Origin: Lachnospiraceae bacterium
Lineage (GTDB): Bacteria > Bacillota > Clostridia > Lachnospirales > Lachnospiraceae
NCBI GenBank assembly: GCA_910575255.1
Contig: CAJTEM010000008.1
Coordinates: 62,001 to 126,000 of the forward strand
Direction: 5' to 3'
Length of the DNA: 64,000 nucleotides
Shown here: one piece after another, positions 17,588-27,406 of the stretch
Numbering within the stretch: the stretch's first letter is position 1
How the letters are laid out: every line of letters starts with the position of its first letter
Notes under the pieces: model-generated
What the model saw: only the letters and a program-made list of their open reading frames with translations
Database searches by the model: none
What the model was told of the DNA's origin: nothing
Translations under genes and position numbers: made by a program

Positions 17588-18796
17588 ATGGAAATCAGGT
17601 CAGCCTCCGGCTATCGCCCTGAACGGCCCGCCCAGAACGCCCCCAAAGCTGTGACGCGTTCTCCCAAAGCCACCACCACCAATGCTCCAAAACCCGACAC
17701 CTGCGAAAGCTCTTTCCAAAAGCCGTTCGGTGAGCAGATGATCTGCGCGGATAAGGACACGCTTTCTTTTCATGGCGAGCTTCCATCCATGGGCGAGCTG
17801 AAGCTCTATGAGCCGGATGAATCAGAAAAAGACGGGATTGACTGGGAATCGATTGAGCGTTACGTTTCCCATATTGACATCACACTGGATAATGCAGATG
17901 ATCTGCAGCGCTCTGTTCATCATATGGCATCCATGTATCTTGCTGCCAAAGCCAGCCTGCAGCATCAGTACTCTGACAGGGAAGATATCCTTTCTGAAAA
18001 GATGTCACGGCTGGATGATCTGCTTGCAAAGGCAAAAAGCCGCCTTACCAGCTCCTGCCAGAGTTCTGTCGGAAGCTTCTATGAGCAACAGGGCAATCCG
18101 GGCGCTGCCGCTGAGCTTGGCAAGGCATTCTCTTCGGCCTTTGACGAGCGAATGAAGGAAATGGAAGAGCTTGCCAATGAAAAAGGGCTTCTGGATAACA
18201 AGGAGAATTTCTCCTATACGCTGGCAGCTGTCAGCCTGGAGATTATGTCTTTGGACCACTGGATTCTCAGTCCCGACGCAGAACCCTCCTCCTTAAAGGA
18301 TATGGAAGCCGCCGGTTTTGTCGCCAAGGCTGCCACAAAAATGAATGTCAGCGAGTGGGGCCTGATGAGCGACAGTGAACTCGGGATCCATCTGGCTCTC
18401 CAATACCTGAAGATGGCCCACACGCTTAATCACTGGGGCATCAGTGAGAAGATGACCGACCTGCTTCTTGGTTCCTTTGAGACTTACTTAGGACAGCAGT
18501 CCGGCAATACCCTGACCAATTCCAAAAGCGCCTCAGAGCCCTGGCAGTACATGCTCAAGCAATATGAGAAAACCGGCGACATCAAAAAGGCCTTTACTGA
18601 CAGCGCCCGCAGATATCTGGATGACGGCTTTTTCTCTGACTTGATCACTGCATCCAATCAGGGAGGCATGAGCCATTCGACCCGTTATCAGCTCAGCCTG
18701 AGCCAGTTTTTAAACAGCTTAGAGCAGGGAAACCCTGCTGATATTCTGCAATCCATTGTCGGAAATGGGGTCTGGTCCATGTCAGCTTATGCCTGA
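17588..18796 (+). CDS. Unrecognised 402-residue protein
   Basis: I do not recognise this family. The first 60 residues are Pro/Ala/Lys/Thr-rich and probably disordered. The rest is predicted mostly helical, with no membrane segment, no signal peptide and only three cysteines. Helical stretches rich in Met and Leu recur (ADDLQRSVHHMASMYLAAKASL, shortened here to ADDLQRSVHHMASMYLAA). The start at 17588 is chosen for spacing to AAGGA; an ATG six bases earlier is possible. It has its own promoter and is followed 83 bases later by an ABC-F gene. A structural or secretion-accessory role is possible, but nothing in the sequence shows it. Confidence 0.75.
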   Translation: MEIRSASGYRPERPAQNAPKAVTRSPKATTTNAPKPDTCESSFQKPFGEQMICADKDTLSFHGELPSMGELKLYEPDESEKDGIDWESIERYVSHIDITLDNADDLQRSVHHMASMYLAAKASLQHQYSDREDILSEKMSRLDDLLAKAKSRLTSSCQSSVGSFYEQQGNPGAAAELGKAFSSAFDERMKEMEELANEKGLLDNKENFSYTLAAVSLEIMSLDHWILSPDAEPSSLKDMEAAGFVAKAATKMNVSEWGLMSDSELGIHLALQYLKMAHTLNHWGISEKMTDLLLGSFETYLGQQSGNTLTNSKSASEPWQYMLKQYEKTGDIKKAFTDSARRYLDDGFFSDLITASNQGGMSHSTRYQLSLSQFLNSLEQGNPADILQSIVGNGVWSMSAYA

Positions 18797-18879
18797 TTCC
18801 ATAGACATCCGGAAAAATCTTTGGACGGATATTCCTCTGCAACCCAAAGGAAACCTGTCCTCAGAAAGGGAGTTTATTT

Positions 18880-20880
18880 ATGATTTTATCCTGTAACCAC
18901 ATCCGTAAGGCTTTTGGCACGAATCAGATTCTGTCCGAAGTCTCCTTTCATATAGAAGATCACGAAAAGGCAGCTATCGTTGGCATCAACGGCGCCGGCA
19001 AATCAACCCTGCTGAAAATCATTGTCGGAGAGCTGGCTGCCGACAGCGGTGATGTCATCCTCTCCCGCGGGAAAACACTGGGTTATCTGGCTCAGCACCA
19101 AGATCTGGACAGCGCCCGCTCCATCTATGAGGAGCTGCGCGAAGTCAAGCGTCCCGTCATTGAGATGGAACAGCAGATCCGCACCCTGGAGCTGCAGATG
19201 AAGGATGCCGCCGGGGACGAGCTGGAACAGATGCTTGCTGCCTACAGCCGTCTGAATCACACCTTTGAGCTGGAGAACGGCTACGCCTGGCAAAGTGAAA
19301 TCACCGGTGTCTTAAAGGGGCTGGGCTTCGAAGAAGAGGAATTCGACAAAAAAGTCTCCACCCTGTCCGGTGGCCAGAAGACCCGGCTCTCTTTAGGAAA
19401 GCTTCTTTTGTCCCGGCCGGATATCATTCTTCTGGATGAACCGACCAATCATCTGGACATGGAATCCATTGCCTGGCTGGAGAATTATCTGAAAGCCTAT
19501 GACGGTGCGGTCGTCATCGTCGCCCATGACCGCTATTTTTTAAACCGGGTAGTCGGCAAGATCATTGAACTGGAGCAGGGCCGCGGCAGCGTCTATCTGG
19601 GCAACTACACTGCCTACAGTGAGAAAAAAGCCATGCTGCGTGCCGCCCAGTTAAAGGCCTGGATGAACCAGCAGCAGGAGATCCGGCATCAGGAAGAGGT
19701 CATTACCAAATTAAAATCCTTTAACCGTGAGAAATCCATCAAACGGGCAGAAAGCCGGGAAAAAATGCTGGCCAAGATCGAACTCCTGGAAAAGCCCGCC
19801 GAGATCAACGATGAGATGCGCATCGAGCTGGAACCCAACATTTTAAGCGGCAATGACGTGCTCACCATTCGCGGCTTAAGCAAATCCTTTGGCAGCAACC
19901 GCCTGTTCTCCCATGTGGATATTGATATCAAGCGTGGGGAACGCGTCGCCCTGATCGGCAACAACGGCACCGGAAAAACTACCATTCTGAAGCTGATCAA
20001 CGGAATGCTGCCGGCTGACAGCGGCACGATCACCTTAGGATCCAAGGTGCATATCGGTTACTACGATCAGGAGCATCATGTGCTCCATATGGAAAAAACA
20101 GCCTTTGAGGAAGTACAGGATGCCTATCCGAACCTGACCAATACTCAGGTCCGCAACATTCTCGCCGCCTTTTTATTTACCGGCGATGATGTGTTCAAGC
20201 GGATCTCTGACTTAAGCGGCGGCGAGCGGGGGCGTGTATCTCTGGCCAAGCTGATGCTCTCTGAGGCCAATTTCCTGATCCTCGATGAGCCGACCAACCA
20301 CCTGGATATCACCTCCAAGGAGATCCTGGAAAATGCCCTCCAAAGCTATACGGGTACGGTTTTTTATGTATCACACGACCGCTATTTTATCAATCAGACC
20401 GCAACACGGATCCTGGAGCTGACCGGGCAGACCCTCATCAACTATATCGGAAACTATGACTATTATCTGGAGAAAAGAGAAGCCCTGACCGGACTCTATG
20501 CTCCCGGCGCCTCTTCCCCCCGTTCTGTCCCGGAAAGGAGCACAGATTCCCCCGCGGCGGTTCATCGGGGACAGGGATCCTCCCCTGACGGGAATCCCCT
20601 GTCTGCTGCCCCCCTTTCCGAATCCAGGGTAAAACAGGACTGGAAATCCCAGAAGGAGGAACAGGCACGCATCCGTAAACGCCAGAATGATTTAAAAAAG
20701 ACCGAAGAAGAGATTCACCGCCTGGAGACCCGTGACAATGAGATCGGAGATCTGCTTCAGAAAGAGGAGATCTATACCGATATGGACAGGCTCATGGCCC
20801 TGAACCAGGAAAAGGAAGAACTCCAAAGCCGGCTGGATGACCTGTATCTGCGCTGGGAAGAGCTGGCGGAAGCGGAATGA
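18880..20880 (+). CDS. ABC-F family ATPase (translation factor / ribosome protection type)
   Basis: A 666-residue protein with two ABC domains and no membrane segments. Domain 1 has Walker A GINGAGKST near residue 36, signature LSGGQ near 163 and Walker B ILLDEPTNHLD. Domain 2 has GNNGTGKTT near 362, LSGGERGR near 446 and LILDEPTNHLD. A charged linker between them corresponds to the P-site tRNA interaction motif. The C-terminus has a long coiled coil (about residues 590-664) after a Pro/Ser-rich spacer. ABC-F proteins act on stalled ribosomes; some give antibiotic resistance, but this cannot be told from sequence. GGGAG precedes the ATG. Confidence 0.93.
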   Translation: MILSCNHIRKAFGTNQILSEVSFHIEDHEKAAIVGINGAGKSTLLKIIVGELAADSGDVILSRGKTLGYLAQHQDLDSARSIYEELREVKRPVIEMEQQIRTLELQMKDAAGDELEQMLAAYSRLNHTFELENGYAWQSEITGVLKGLGFEEEEFDKKVSTLSGGQKTRLSLGKLLLSRPDIILLDEPTNHLDMESIAWLENYLKAYDGAVVIVAHDRYFLNRVVGKIIELEQGRGSVYLGNYTAYSEKKAMLRAAQLKAWMNQQQEIRHQEEVITKLKSFNREKSIKRAESREKMLAKIELLEKPAEINDEMRIELEPNILSGNDVLTIRGLSKSFGSNRLFSHVDIDIKRGERVALIGNNGTGKTTILKLINGMLPADSGTITLGSKVHIGYYDQEHHVLHMEKTAFEEVQDAYPNLTNTQVRNILAAFLFTGDDVFKRISDLSGGERGRVSLAKLMLSEANFLILDEPTNHLDITSKEILENALQSYTGTVFYVSHDRYFINQTATRILELTGQTLINYIGNYDYYLEKREALTGLYAPGASSPRSVPERSTDSPAAVHRGQGSSPDGNPLSAAPLSESRVKQDWKSQKEEQARIRKRQNDLKKTEEEIHRLETRDNEIGDLLQKEEIYTDMDRLMALNQEKEELQSRLDDLYLRWEELAEAE

Positions 20881-20932
20881 CAATCCAGCGATGTTTTGGA
20901 ATTTATTCCAGAGGAAAAGGACCAAGAAAATA

Positions 20933-22129
20933 ATGATTGAATCCTACGAAATCAAACCCTACACACAGGCAGGCAAGATTCCAGCAAATAGAATCAATAA
21001 CCTTTACCCATTAGAAATGGTGCTTCCTGTTGTCGGAATGAATGAATATTTTGTTAAAAAGATTCTCGGACGACATGAATGCCTGACAGAAGATATGGTA
21101 GTGGAACTTCTTGAGCAGGATGCTTTTTCAGAAACCTTTGTGCCAAGAAGTATGGTTTTACAATATTTAAGAAAAAAACTGCTGACGTCATCACAAAATA
21201 CTGCTTCTTTGATAAGTGAACTTGACAGACTATATAAAGGCGACGCAATCTCTCTGATCGACCGATTAAAGGACCAATCAATTCAGTGCGTAGTGACATC
21301 AACACCATATTGGGCAATGCGAATTTACGATGAATTTTTTATCAGAGAATGGGCAGACGGAGAAACCTGTGCATTCGGTCTTGAGCAGACACCGGAAGGA
21401 TTTATTCGTCATAGTGTTGAAACACTATACCATCTTCAAAGGAAACTTACACCGGCCGGTTCGCTCTGGTGGAATATTATGGATTCGTATAATACCCGAA
21501 CACAGATCAGAAATAATGCATCAGAAGCTCTCTATGCGATGCAGGGACATGATAAAAAGACATGGAAAGACCATAAATATAAACGCTATTCAGCTGGACA
21601 TTCTTACTTACAAGATGGGGAGCAATGCCTTATTCCGCAAAGAATAGCTGAAAGAGCGTCCAGAATAGGGTTTTATGTGAAAAGCATGATTTCATGGTGC
21701 AAGACTGCCTCTATGCCTGAGCCACAACAATCCAGAGTCAGTCGAAATGTCGAATATATCCTTCATCTGACCGTTCAAAGAACACCATTATTTCATAAAC
21801 AGGCTTACTTATCTTTACCCGCGGATTTAGGGGGAAAACAAGACTTTGAGTCGGAAAAATTGTCTGACTTCTGGCATTTACCTACATCCGCAGGTGGAAA
21901 TGGGCATGGAGCACAATTCCCGCTTCAATTACCCGGAAGATGTATTGCCTTATCTACTAATGAAGAAGATACCGTTCTCGACCCGTTTATGGGATCCGGG
22001 ACAACCGCCATGGCATCAGTGATACTAAACAGACATTATATCGGCTTTGATATTTCAGACAAATACATTCAGTTAGCAGCCAGAAGGATAGAGAATAGCA
22101 TTTCTAATCCGCAACGAAAAACGGAGTAA
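20933..22129 (+). CDS. DNA methyltransferase (N4-cytosine/N6-adenine, beta-type motif order)
   Basis: A 398-residue enzyme. The catalytic motif IV reads TSTPYW at residues 122-127 and the AdoMet-binding motif I reads DPFMGSGTT at 350-358; this IV-before-I order marks the beta class. The usual SPPY is replaced by STPY, so activity should be tested rather than assumed. The gene is AT-richer than its neighbours and converges on mcrC, with a shared terminator between them. It probably protects host DNA or defines the sites seen by the adjacent McrBC system. The binding site before the ATG is weak; an ATG at 20891 is an alternative. Confidence 0.88.
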   Translation: MIESYEIKPYTQAGKIPANRINNLYPLEMVLPVVGMNEYFVKKILGRHECLTEDMVVELLEQDAFSETFVPRSMVLQYLRKKLLTSSQNTASLISELDRLYKGDAISLIDRLKDQSIQCVVTSTPYWAMRIYDEFFIREWADGETCAFGLEQTPEGFIRHSVETLYHLQRKLTPAGSLWWNIMDSYNTRTQIRNNASEALYAMQGHDKKTWKDHKYKRYSAGHSYLQDGEQCLIPQRIAERASRIGFYVKSMISWCKTASMPEPQQSRVSRNVEYILHLTVQRTPLFHKQAYLSLPADLGGKQDFESEKLSDFWHLPTSAGGNGHGAQFPLQLPGRCIALSTNEEDTVLDPFMGSGTTAMASVILNRHYIGFDISDKYIQLAARRIENSISNPQRKTE

Positions 22130-22130
22130 T

Positions 22131-22172
22131 AACACAAAAGGACTTGTTGCCAGACACGAGTCCTTTTGTGTT
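22131..22172. terminator. Bidirectional terminator between methyltransferase and mcrC
   Basis: A perfect 14-base stem, AACACAAAAGGACT / AGTCCTTTTGTGTT, with a 14-base loop. The A- and T-rich stem ends serve both converging genes. Confidence 0.85.
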
Positions 22173-23325
22173 ATAGAGTGTCAATCACTTCCGCCGCAAG
22201 CAATTCAAGTTTTTCATGCTGTGATTCTGAAACATTCAGATTTATCATTTTACTGCCATCATATGCCGTAATCGCTTCCTTATGTCTTACGGATGGCGAT
22301 ATAATAAAAGCCTTCGTCAATCCAGCGTACTTCATATAAGTAAATATCTGATAATAATCCTTGCTGTCCGGAATTTTATATTTCACATCTAACACAGCCA
22401 GAGGTTTAGAGCCATTGTAAATGGTGATATCTGGTTCCAATTCACAAGTACCGTCAGAAAACAAAAAACTTTTAGGGGAAAAACTCTTTTGACATGACAA
22501 TCCCTTGGGAATGCTTTTTCGCATGAACGCCGTTCGTATGTAATCTTCATAAAGTCCTGGCATATTGAATAGAATATTTGGATTCTGAGACAATGTATTA
22601 CCGGCATCATCTACGCCCAAAATAATCAGAGCAAGGGCAATTGGAGTAAAATAATAGGCATGGGCCCCGCCGAGTTTCGTATTCCTCAAAGAACATCGCA
22701 ACTTCAGCAACGCTTCCTTAGAAAGCGGTCTCGTATATGCCATTGAACTCCATGAATGAAGAGAACGCCATTCATCTGTGCTATGCTCAAATAATGGCAG
22801 GCAGATCTTTGCAGCCATTGAAATGACTTCATTTTCTGCTATATCATACGTAGGTTCAGGTACAGTTGACGCTATTGGAGAGTGTCTGCCCGTGGCAATT
22901 CTGACTGCTGTAGCTGACCAATCGATTCTTCCTTTTACAATGTTACGATTGCTTTTAACAGGAAGCCTTTTGAAAAGTTTTTGGCGGCATTGGATAGCAA
23001 TTAACTCATCGGCAAAGCACTGAGCTATGGTATGAATATCAATACCTCTGCCATCCTTGTCAACCGTTGAATCTATTTCATTTTTTATCAAAAGGTCATT
23101 GATGTATTCATACATCGAAAACGGATGCAATCCTTTACATTTTGGCTCAATGAGAATGGAATGTCCTGATTTACACGGTATAATACCTGCAATGCCATCT
23201 GCTCGCAAATAGATCTGAGAATTCCTATACAATACATGAAGATTTGCCGGAAGTTGTGCCGGTAAGAGGTCAACTGCAAATCCAGGACATTCGCAATCCT
23301 CGTTTTCAGTTATTATCCATCTCAT
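22171..23325 (-). CDS. mcrC: McrC-like restriction endonuclease subunit
   Basis: A 384-residue McrC homologue, the nuclease subunit that works with McrB to cut modified DNA. A PD-(D/E)xK site is visible: Glu-Pro-Asp at 297-299 followed by Asp313-Val-Lys315 in VLDVKYK. The N-terminal region carries the typical LRADGIAGIIP and IEPK pattern. Its ATG lies two bases after the mcrB stop, so the two are translationally coupled. Low-GC composition matches mcrB and the methyltransferase and suggests a transferred block. Confidence 0.9.
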   Translation of the reverse strand: MRWIITENEDCECPGFAVDLLPAQLPANLHVLYRNSQIYLRADGIAGIIPCKSGHSILIEPKCKGLHPFSMYEYINDLLIKNEIDSTVDKDGRGIDIHTIAQCFADELIAIQCRQKLFKRLPVKSNRNIVKGRIDWSATAVRIATGRHSPIASTVPEPTYDIAENEVISMAAKICLPLFEHSTDEWRSLHSWSSMAYTRPLSKEALLKLRCSLRNTKLGGAHAYYFTPIALALIILGVDDAGNTLSQNPNILFNMPGLYEDYIRTAFMRKSIPKGLSCQKSFSPKSFLFSDGTCELEPDITIYNGSKPLAVLDVKYKIPDSKDYYQIFTYMKYAGLTKAFIISPSVRHKEAITAYDGSKMINLNVSESQHEKLELLAAEVIDTL

Positions 23326-23327
23326 GT

Positions 23328-24833
23328 TTATTCACCTGCGATAAACAATGCATCAACAACATTATCAATTTTAGCAATTGTTTCTGGCCTGAATGCTTCA
23401 AAGTGATTGCACAGAACCGGACGAACACGAGACAAATAATACTTTATGAAGGCAGTTGTCGACTTAATATTAGCAAAATATCCATGTCCTAGCGGATAAT
23501 CATCCTGAATGGCGTTGAACACGGTTTTTATTTTTTCTCTGCTCTCCTCATCGACTCCGGCAGAGACCAAAATAGAGTTCAAATCCTCAATGCGAGGCGG
23601 AAAATTCACACTTGCCATTCGTCCAATCAGAGCATCATCAACATCCTCTGTACTTGCATCTATTGTGTTCATGGTAAATAAAAACACAATATCTTCTGGA
23701 ATTGATAATTGTTCTCCATTAGGAAGTTCTATCGCGTGTTCTTCTCCGCGATACGCAGGCTCCAATAAAGAAAAGACTTCTCCAAGAGCCTGGCTCAATC
23801 TTGTTCGGTTTACTTCTTCTAATACTATTACTTTCTGAGAGTTGCGCAACGCACGAAGAAGTGCGCCATCCCTCCACTTAAAATTCCCATTTTCATCTGG
23901 CATAAAACCTGTAATCAGGTTTTCGTAACCCCAGCCTTCGTGAAGCTGAATGGTACATCTCTTATCAGCATTGCGGTCAAACAGCTTATCAATTGCTCTC
24001 GTTTTACCCGTGCGGGGAGGACCGTACAAAAGAATAGCCCGCTCTCCTTGCGAAATAAGATCTCTGATTTGTTCCTCTGGCGAGATTGTAATCCACGCTG
24101 GTTTTTTAGAAACAGTAACCATATTTTTTACCCTCTTAACGTAATCCGTGCTTGTTTCCAACTTGGCTTCGAGAGTCACCGGTGTCGAAAAAGCACTGTT
24201 GCATATTTCACTGAGTTGTTTATCCGTAATAGGAGTATCCTGAAATTCCACTTGAATCTCTTTGTCGATGAAAATTAACTCACACTCAGAATCATCTAAG
24301 TTCAACTCTGTTTTCAATTGCTTCGTAATCTCATCCATGTTATCTGTTGTAAGATTAGTCTGGGCAAAATACCATATTGCAAATTGCCGCAGCGGAATAT
24401 TTACTCTTTGCCCATCTTCTCTTGCAAAACCCGTTTTATCATGTCCCAGACCTAAAGGATATTGTCTTCCCACTCTAACTACAAGCCCGTGCTTAGAATT
24501 ATCAAATAAAAGGAAGCTGGTCGGATCTACAGTAACAACAGAACCACTGGATGCCCATCTTTGAATATTCGTTTGAATAATACTTCTTGAAGCATCTCTT
24601 TTCATTTCAGCAAAACGCTTTGTATGGGCAAATGGGACAAAAAAACTGCCGTCCTCATTTCCACTTTTAAACAATCTCTGCAAATGAGGAGTTGAATTTA
24701 CTGTGTCTATTACAACGCTACTTGATTTAGATAAACCCATTGACTTTAACACAAACCATATTTTTAGCATATGGTCAGCAGCCCCTCGCATATCTCGCAC
24801 AGCATTCTTTATTGTCAGCTCAGTAAAAAACAT
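23328..24833 (-). CDS. mcrB: McrB-like AAA+ GTPase subunit
   Basis: A 501-residue protein with a C-terminal AAA+ motor: Walker A GPPRTGKT at 271-278, Walker B VIVLEEVNR near 330, and the McrB-type MNTID signature near 378 followed by the arginine finger region GRMASVNFPP. McrB uses GTP to translocate DNA and activate McrC. The N-terminal 240 residues should be the target-recognition part; I do not recognise the fold. In the N-terminal half FAREDGQRVNIPLRQFAIWYF resembles domains that fold alongside McrB AAA modules. GGGAGG precedes the ATG. It lies 23 bases after the small XRE gene. Confidence 0.9.
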   Translation of the reverse strand: MFFTELTIKNAVRDMRGAADHMLKIWFVLKSMGLSKSSSVVIDTVNSTPHLQRLFKSGNEDGSFFVPFAHTKRFAEMKRDASRSIIQTNIQRWASSGSVVTVDPTSFLLFDNSKHGLVVRVGRQYPLGLGHDKTGFAREDGQRVNIPLRQFAIWYFAQTNLTTDNMDEITKQLKTELNLDDSECELIFIDKEIQVEFQDTPITDKQLSEICNSAFSTPVTLEAKLETSTDYVKRVKNMVTVSKKPAWITISPEEQIRDLISQGERAILLYGPPRTGKTRAIDKLFDRNADKRCTIQLHEGWGYENLITGFMPDENGNFKWRDGALLRALRNSQKVIVLEEVNRTRLSQALGEVFSLLEPAYRGEEHAIELPNGEQLSIPEDIVFLFTMNTIDASTEDVDDALIGRMASVNFPPRIEDLNSILVSAGVDEESREKIKTVFNAIQDDYPLGHGYFANIKSTTAFIKYYLSRVRPVLCNHFEAFRPETIAKIDNVVDALFIAGE

Positions 24834-24856
24834 AGTATAACCTCCCGAAACAGCAA

Positions 24857-25069
24857 CTACTCAATATCTTCAAAAAGCTGTGAGATAGGGACATTGAGGC
24901 CATCAGCTATTTTCTTGATGTTGACCAAAGAAATATTTCTCTTTCCGGCTTCTACCGAAGCATAATAAGTTCTGTCCATATCAATAAGAAGAGCAAACTT
25001 TTCCTGACTTAAGCCACGCTCTTTTCTGAGCAACTGGATTCTCTGACCGAATCTCTGTTGTATCAGCAT
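24857..25069 (-). CDS. Small XRE-type regulator (C-protein-like)
   Basis: A 70-residue helix-turn-helix protein (RIQLLRKERGLSQEKFALL, then DRTYYASVEAGKRNISL). It is the first gene of the mcrBC operon. Size and position fit the controller (C) proteins that time restriction gene expression. The start at 25069 follows GGGAGGACTGGTT; the longer reading to 25132 overlaps the promoter. Autoregulation at its own promoter is expected for this class but not shown here. Confidence 0.88.
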   Translation of the reverse strand: MLIQQRFGQRIQLLRKERGLSQEKFALLIDMDRTYYASVEAGKRNISLVNIKKIADGLNVPISQLFEDIE

Positions 25070-25103
25070 AACCAGTCCTCCCGCATATAAAGTTTCATAA
25101 TAT

Positions 25104-25132
25104 ATTGTATTTATAAGAAGTATATAAGACAA
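25104..25132 (-). promoter_or_regulatory. Promoter of the XRE-mcrB-mcrC operon
   Basis: On the minus strand TTGTCT (25127-25132), a 17-base spacer and TACAAT (25104-25109) lie about 35 bases before the XRE start. The surrounding AT-rich TATATA-type repeats could hold the regulator's binding sites. Confidence 0.6.
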
Positions 25133-25299
25133 CGGATTTTAAGCAACAAAACCGAGAAACTCCCCTTCGGAAAAAAGCTAACCCATTGAAGAAAATATAA
25201 ATTTTATCATAGAACGGATATGACATGGGCAAATAACATCTGAGCCAACTTATTAGCATTATTTCACGGAGATGCTTTCTTCGATGCCGACAGGTATCA

Positions 25300-25384
25300 G
25301 CTCTGGAAAACGGGTTCCCCGGCTTGCGTTTGCAGAAGTTTCTGCATCCGAAACCCGAGGTCCGGGGAAGCCGTTTTCCAGAGC
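25300..25384. repeat. Short palindromic element before ribH end
   Basis: Arms of 23 bases (starting GCTCTGGAAAACGG and ending CCGTTTTCCAGAGC) match at 22 positions and enclose a small inner hairpin GCAGAAGTTTCTGC. The GTACCTCTTAG that follows and the CTCTGGAAA arm recall the ends of the large family at 43065-43085. The rest of 25133-25420 shows no gene. Confidence 0.6.
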
Positions 25385-25420
25385 GTACCTCTTAGAGTCC
25401 CCATGAAAATAACTGCAAAT

Positions 25421-25894
25421 CTACATCTGCTCCATCAGATTCACCATCTCAATGGCTGACAGAGCACAGTCGTATCCTTTATTTCCGGCCTTACTGCCGG
25501 CACGGGCGATAGCCTGTTCGATATTCTCTGTGGTAATCACGCCGAAAAGGACCGGAACTCCGGTAGAAAGCCCCACCTGGGCAATCCCTTTGGACACCTC
25601 GCTGCAGACATAATCGTAATGTGTGGTGTCTCCGCGGATCACTGCGCCGACACAGATGACGGCATCGTATTTCCCTGATTTTGCCAGCTTTGCAGCCGCC
25701 ACCGGAATCTCGAAGGCTCCGGGAACCCAGGCTGCGGTGATATTTTCCTCCTCCACGCCATGCCGCACCAGACCGTCCACTGCGCCGCCCAGCAGCTTGT
25801 TCACAATAATCTCGTTAAAACGGGATGCCACAATCGCCACCTGCATTCCCTCCGGCGCTACTACCTTTCCTTCCAATACGCGAATCTCCTTCAT
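25421..25894 (-). CDS. ribH: 6,7-dimethyl-8-ribityllumazine synthase
   Basis: A 157-residue lumazine synthase that condenses the butanone phosphate made by RibB with the RibD/phosphatase product. Family motifs are visible: [18 protein letters not shown] near residue 21, [12 protein letters not shown] near 56, [14 protein letters not shown] near 82 with the catalytic His, and a typical C-terminus ([14 protein letters not shown]). It is the last gene of the rib operon. Its start codon overlaps the stop of a 30-codon leader-like frame (ATGA), and its AGGAGGAG binding site lies inside that frame. Confidence 0.97.
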   Translation of the reverse strand: MKEIRVLEGKVVAPEGMQVAIVASRFNEIIVNKLLGGAVDGLVRHGVEEENITAAWVPGAFEIPVAAAKLAKSGKYDAVICVGAVIRGDTTHYDYVCSEVSKGIAQVGLSTGVPVLFGVITTENIEQAIARAGSKAGNKGYDCALSAIEMVNLMEQM

Positions 25895-25983
25895 GCTTGT
25901 CTCCTCCTGATATCATAGTGTATCGCCCCCTCACATCCGTTCGGCGGCAGGTCGTCGGAAGACATCTGGAAAATGCTTCGCAT
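25891..25983 (-). CDS. Putative 30-residue leader peptide before ribH
   Basis: A frame beginning [14 protein letters not shown] with AAGGAAGG in front, ending in TGA that overlaps the ribH ATG. Its first nine codons and binding site match the leader at 5496-5576 almost base for base, then the sequences diverge. The start codon lies in the hairpin AAATGCgaaGCATTT. Translational coupling to ribH is likely if it is translated. Confidence 0.4.
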   Translation of the reverse strand: MRSIFQMSSDDLPPNGCEGAIHYDIRRRQA

Positions 25984-26034
25984 TTGCCTTCCTTCTTCAT
26001 ACTTCTGCTCTTCGCTGTCCTATTCTTATAACCT

Positions 26035-27243
26035 TTACAGAATACGATGGAAAATATGCCCCATCTTCACCTGCTTGGTGCGCATGTAAAACTCGTCAAA
26101 GGGCTGCAGGTCAATCTCGATCGGCACCCGTTCCCGAATCTCCAGTCCGAAATCACCGATGCCATACACCTTCTCCGGATTATTGGTCAGTAGCCGCAGG
26201 GATTTCACTCCCAGATCCGAAAGAATCTGTGCCCCGATCCAGTACTCCCGCAGATCCGGCGCAAAGCCCAGCTTCACATTCGCTTCTACCGTATCATAGC
26301 CCTGCTCCTGCAGCTCATATGCCTTCAGCTTATTGATCAGCCCGATTCCCCGGCCTTCCTGACGCATATAGAGAAGAATCCCCCGACCTTCGTCCTCGAT
26401 CTGCTGCATTGCCTTTTGCAGCTGCTTTCCGCAATCGCACCGCATGGATCCGAATGTATCACCGGTCAGGCACTCCGAATGCACCCGGCAGAGTACGTTT
26501 TCACCGTCTCCGATCTCCCCCTTTACCAGAGCCACATGGTGCTCCCCGGAAATGTCATTCACATAACCATAGATCTGAAAATGTCCGTACTGCGTCGGCA
26601 TATCCGCACAAGCTTCCCGCACCACATGCTTCTCATGAATCCGGCAATAATCCTGCAGTTCCTTGATGGTAATGAATTTCAGTCCGAATCTCTCCGCCAG
26701 CTTCCACAGATTCTCCGTCCGCATCATGGTGCCGTCATCCTCCATGATTTCACAGCAGATTCCGCATTCCTTAAGTCCTGCCAGACGGCACAGATCCACT
26801 GTTGCTTCCGTATGTCCGCTGCGCACCAGCACGCCGCCCCTTCTGGCGATCAGCGGAAATACATGGCCCGGCCTGCGGAAATCCTCTGGCTTTGTCCCTT
26901 CTTCTGTACATTTCATCATCGTGTAGGAACGCTCTGCTGCGGAAATCCCTGTTGTCGTATCCACATGGTCAATGGACACGGTGAAGGCCGTCTGATGATT
27001 ATCCGTGTTCTCTGCCACCATTGGCGGCAATCCCAGCTTTGCCGCAAACTCCGCGCTCATCGGAGTGCAGATCAGCCCCCTGGCATGACAGGCCATAAAA
27101 TTGATATTCTCCTGGGTGGCAAACTCTGCCGCACAGATCATATCCCCTTCATTCTCCCGATCCGGGTCATCCGTTGCCAGTATGATCCGCCCGGCACGCA
27201 GATCCGCAAGCGCCTCCTCAATACTGTTATACTTGTGCTCCAT
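26035..27243 (-). CDS. ribBA: Bifunctional 3,4-dihydroxy-2-butanone-4-phosphate synthase / GTP cyclohydrolase II
   Basis: A 402-residue fusion catalysing the two entry reactions of riboflavin synthesis. The N-terminal RibB part has [16 protein letters not shown] and [14 protein letters not shown]; the C-terminal RibA part has [19 protein letters not shown] (zinc-binding cysteines) and [13 protein letters not shown]. The start at 27243 follows TAAGGAGGAG; the upstream Lys/Gln-rich extension is not used. It sits between ribE and ribH on one strand. Confidence 0.97.
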   Translation of the reverse strand: MEHKYNSIEEALADLRAGRIILATDDPDRENEGDMICAAEFATQENINFMACHARGLICTPMSAEFAAKLGLPPMVAENTDNHQTAFTVSIDHVDTTTGISAAERSYTMMKCTEEGTKPEDFRRPGHVFPLIARRGGVLVRSGHTEATVDLCRLAGLKECGICCEIMEDDGTMMRTENLWKLAERFGLKFITIKELQDYCRIHEKHVVREACADMPTQYGHFQIYGYVNDISGEHHVALVKGEIGDGENVLCRVHSECLTGDTFGSMRCDCGKQLQKAMQQIEDEGRGILLYMRQEGRGIGLINKLKAYELQEQGYDTVEANVKLGFAPDLREYWIGAQILSDLGVKSLRLLTNNPEKVYGIGDFGLEIRERVPIEIDLQPFDEFYMRTKQVKMGHIFHRIL

Positions 27244-27406
27244 TCTGTTTCTCCTCCTTACTGCTTGTTGGGCACTCTTGTTTTGCTTCTGTTTTTCGGG
27301 TTTATCTTTTCTTTCTTGCATTTAGTTCTTCTTGTTTTTCGGTGCTTTCCCTTTCCGGCTTTCCCCTTCTGGCTTTTGCTTTCCTTTTTCTCCCCTCAGA
27401 CAGGTG

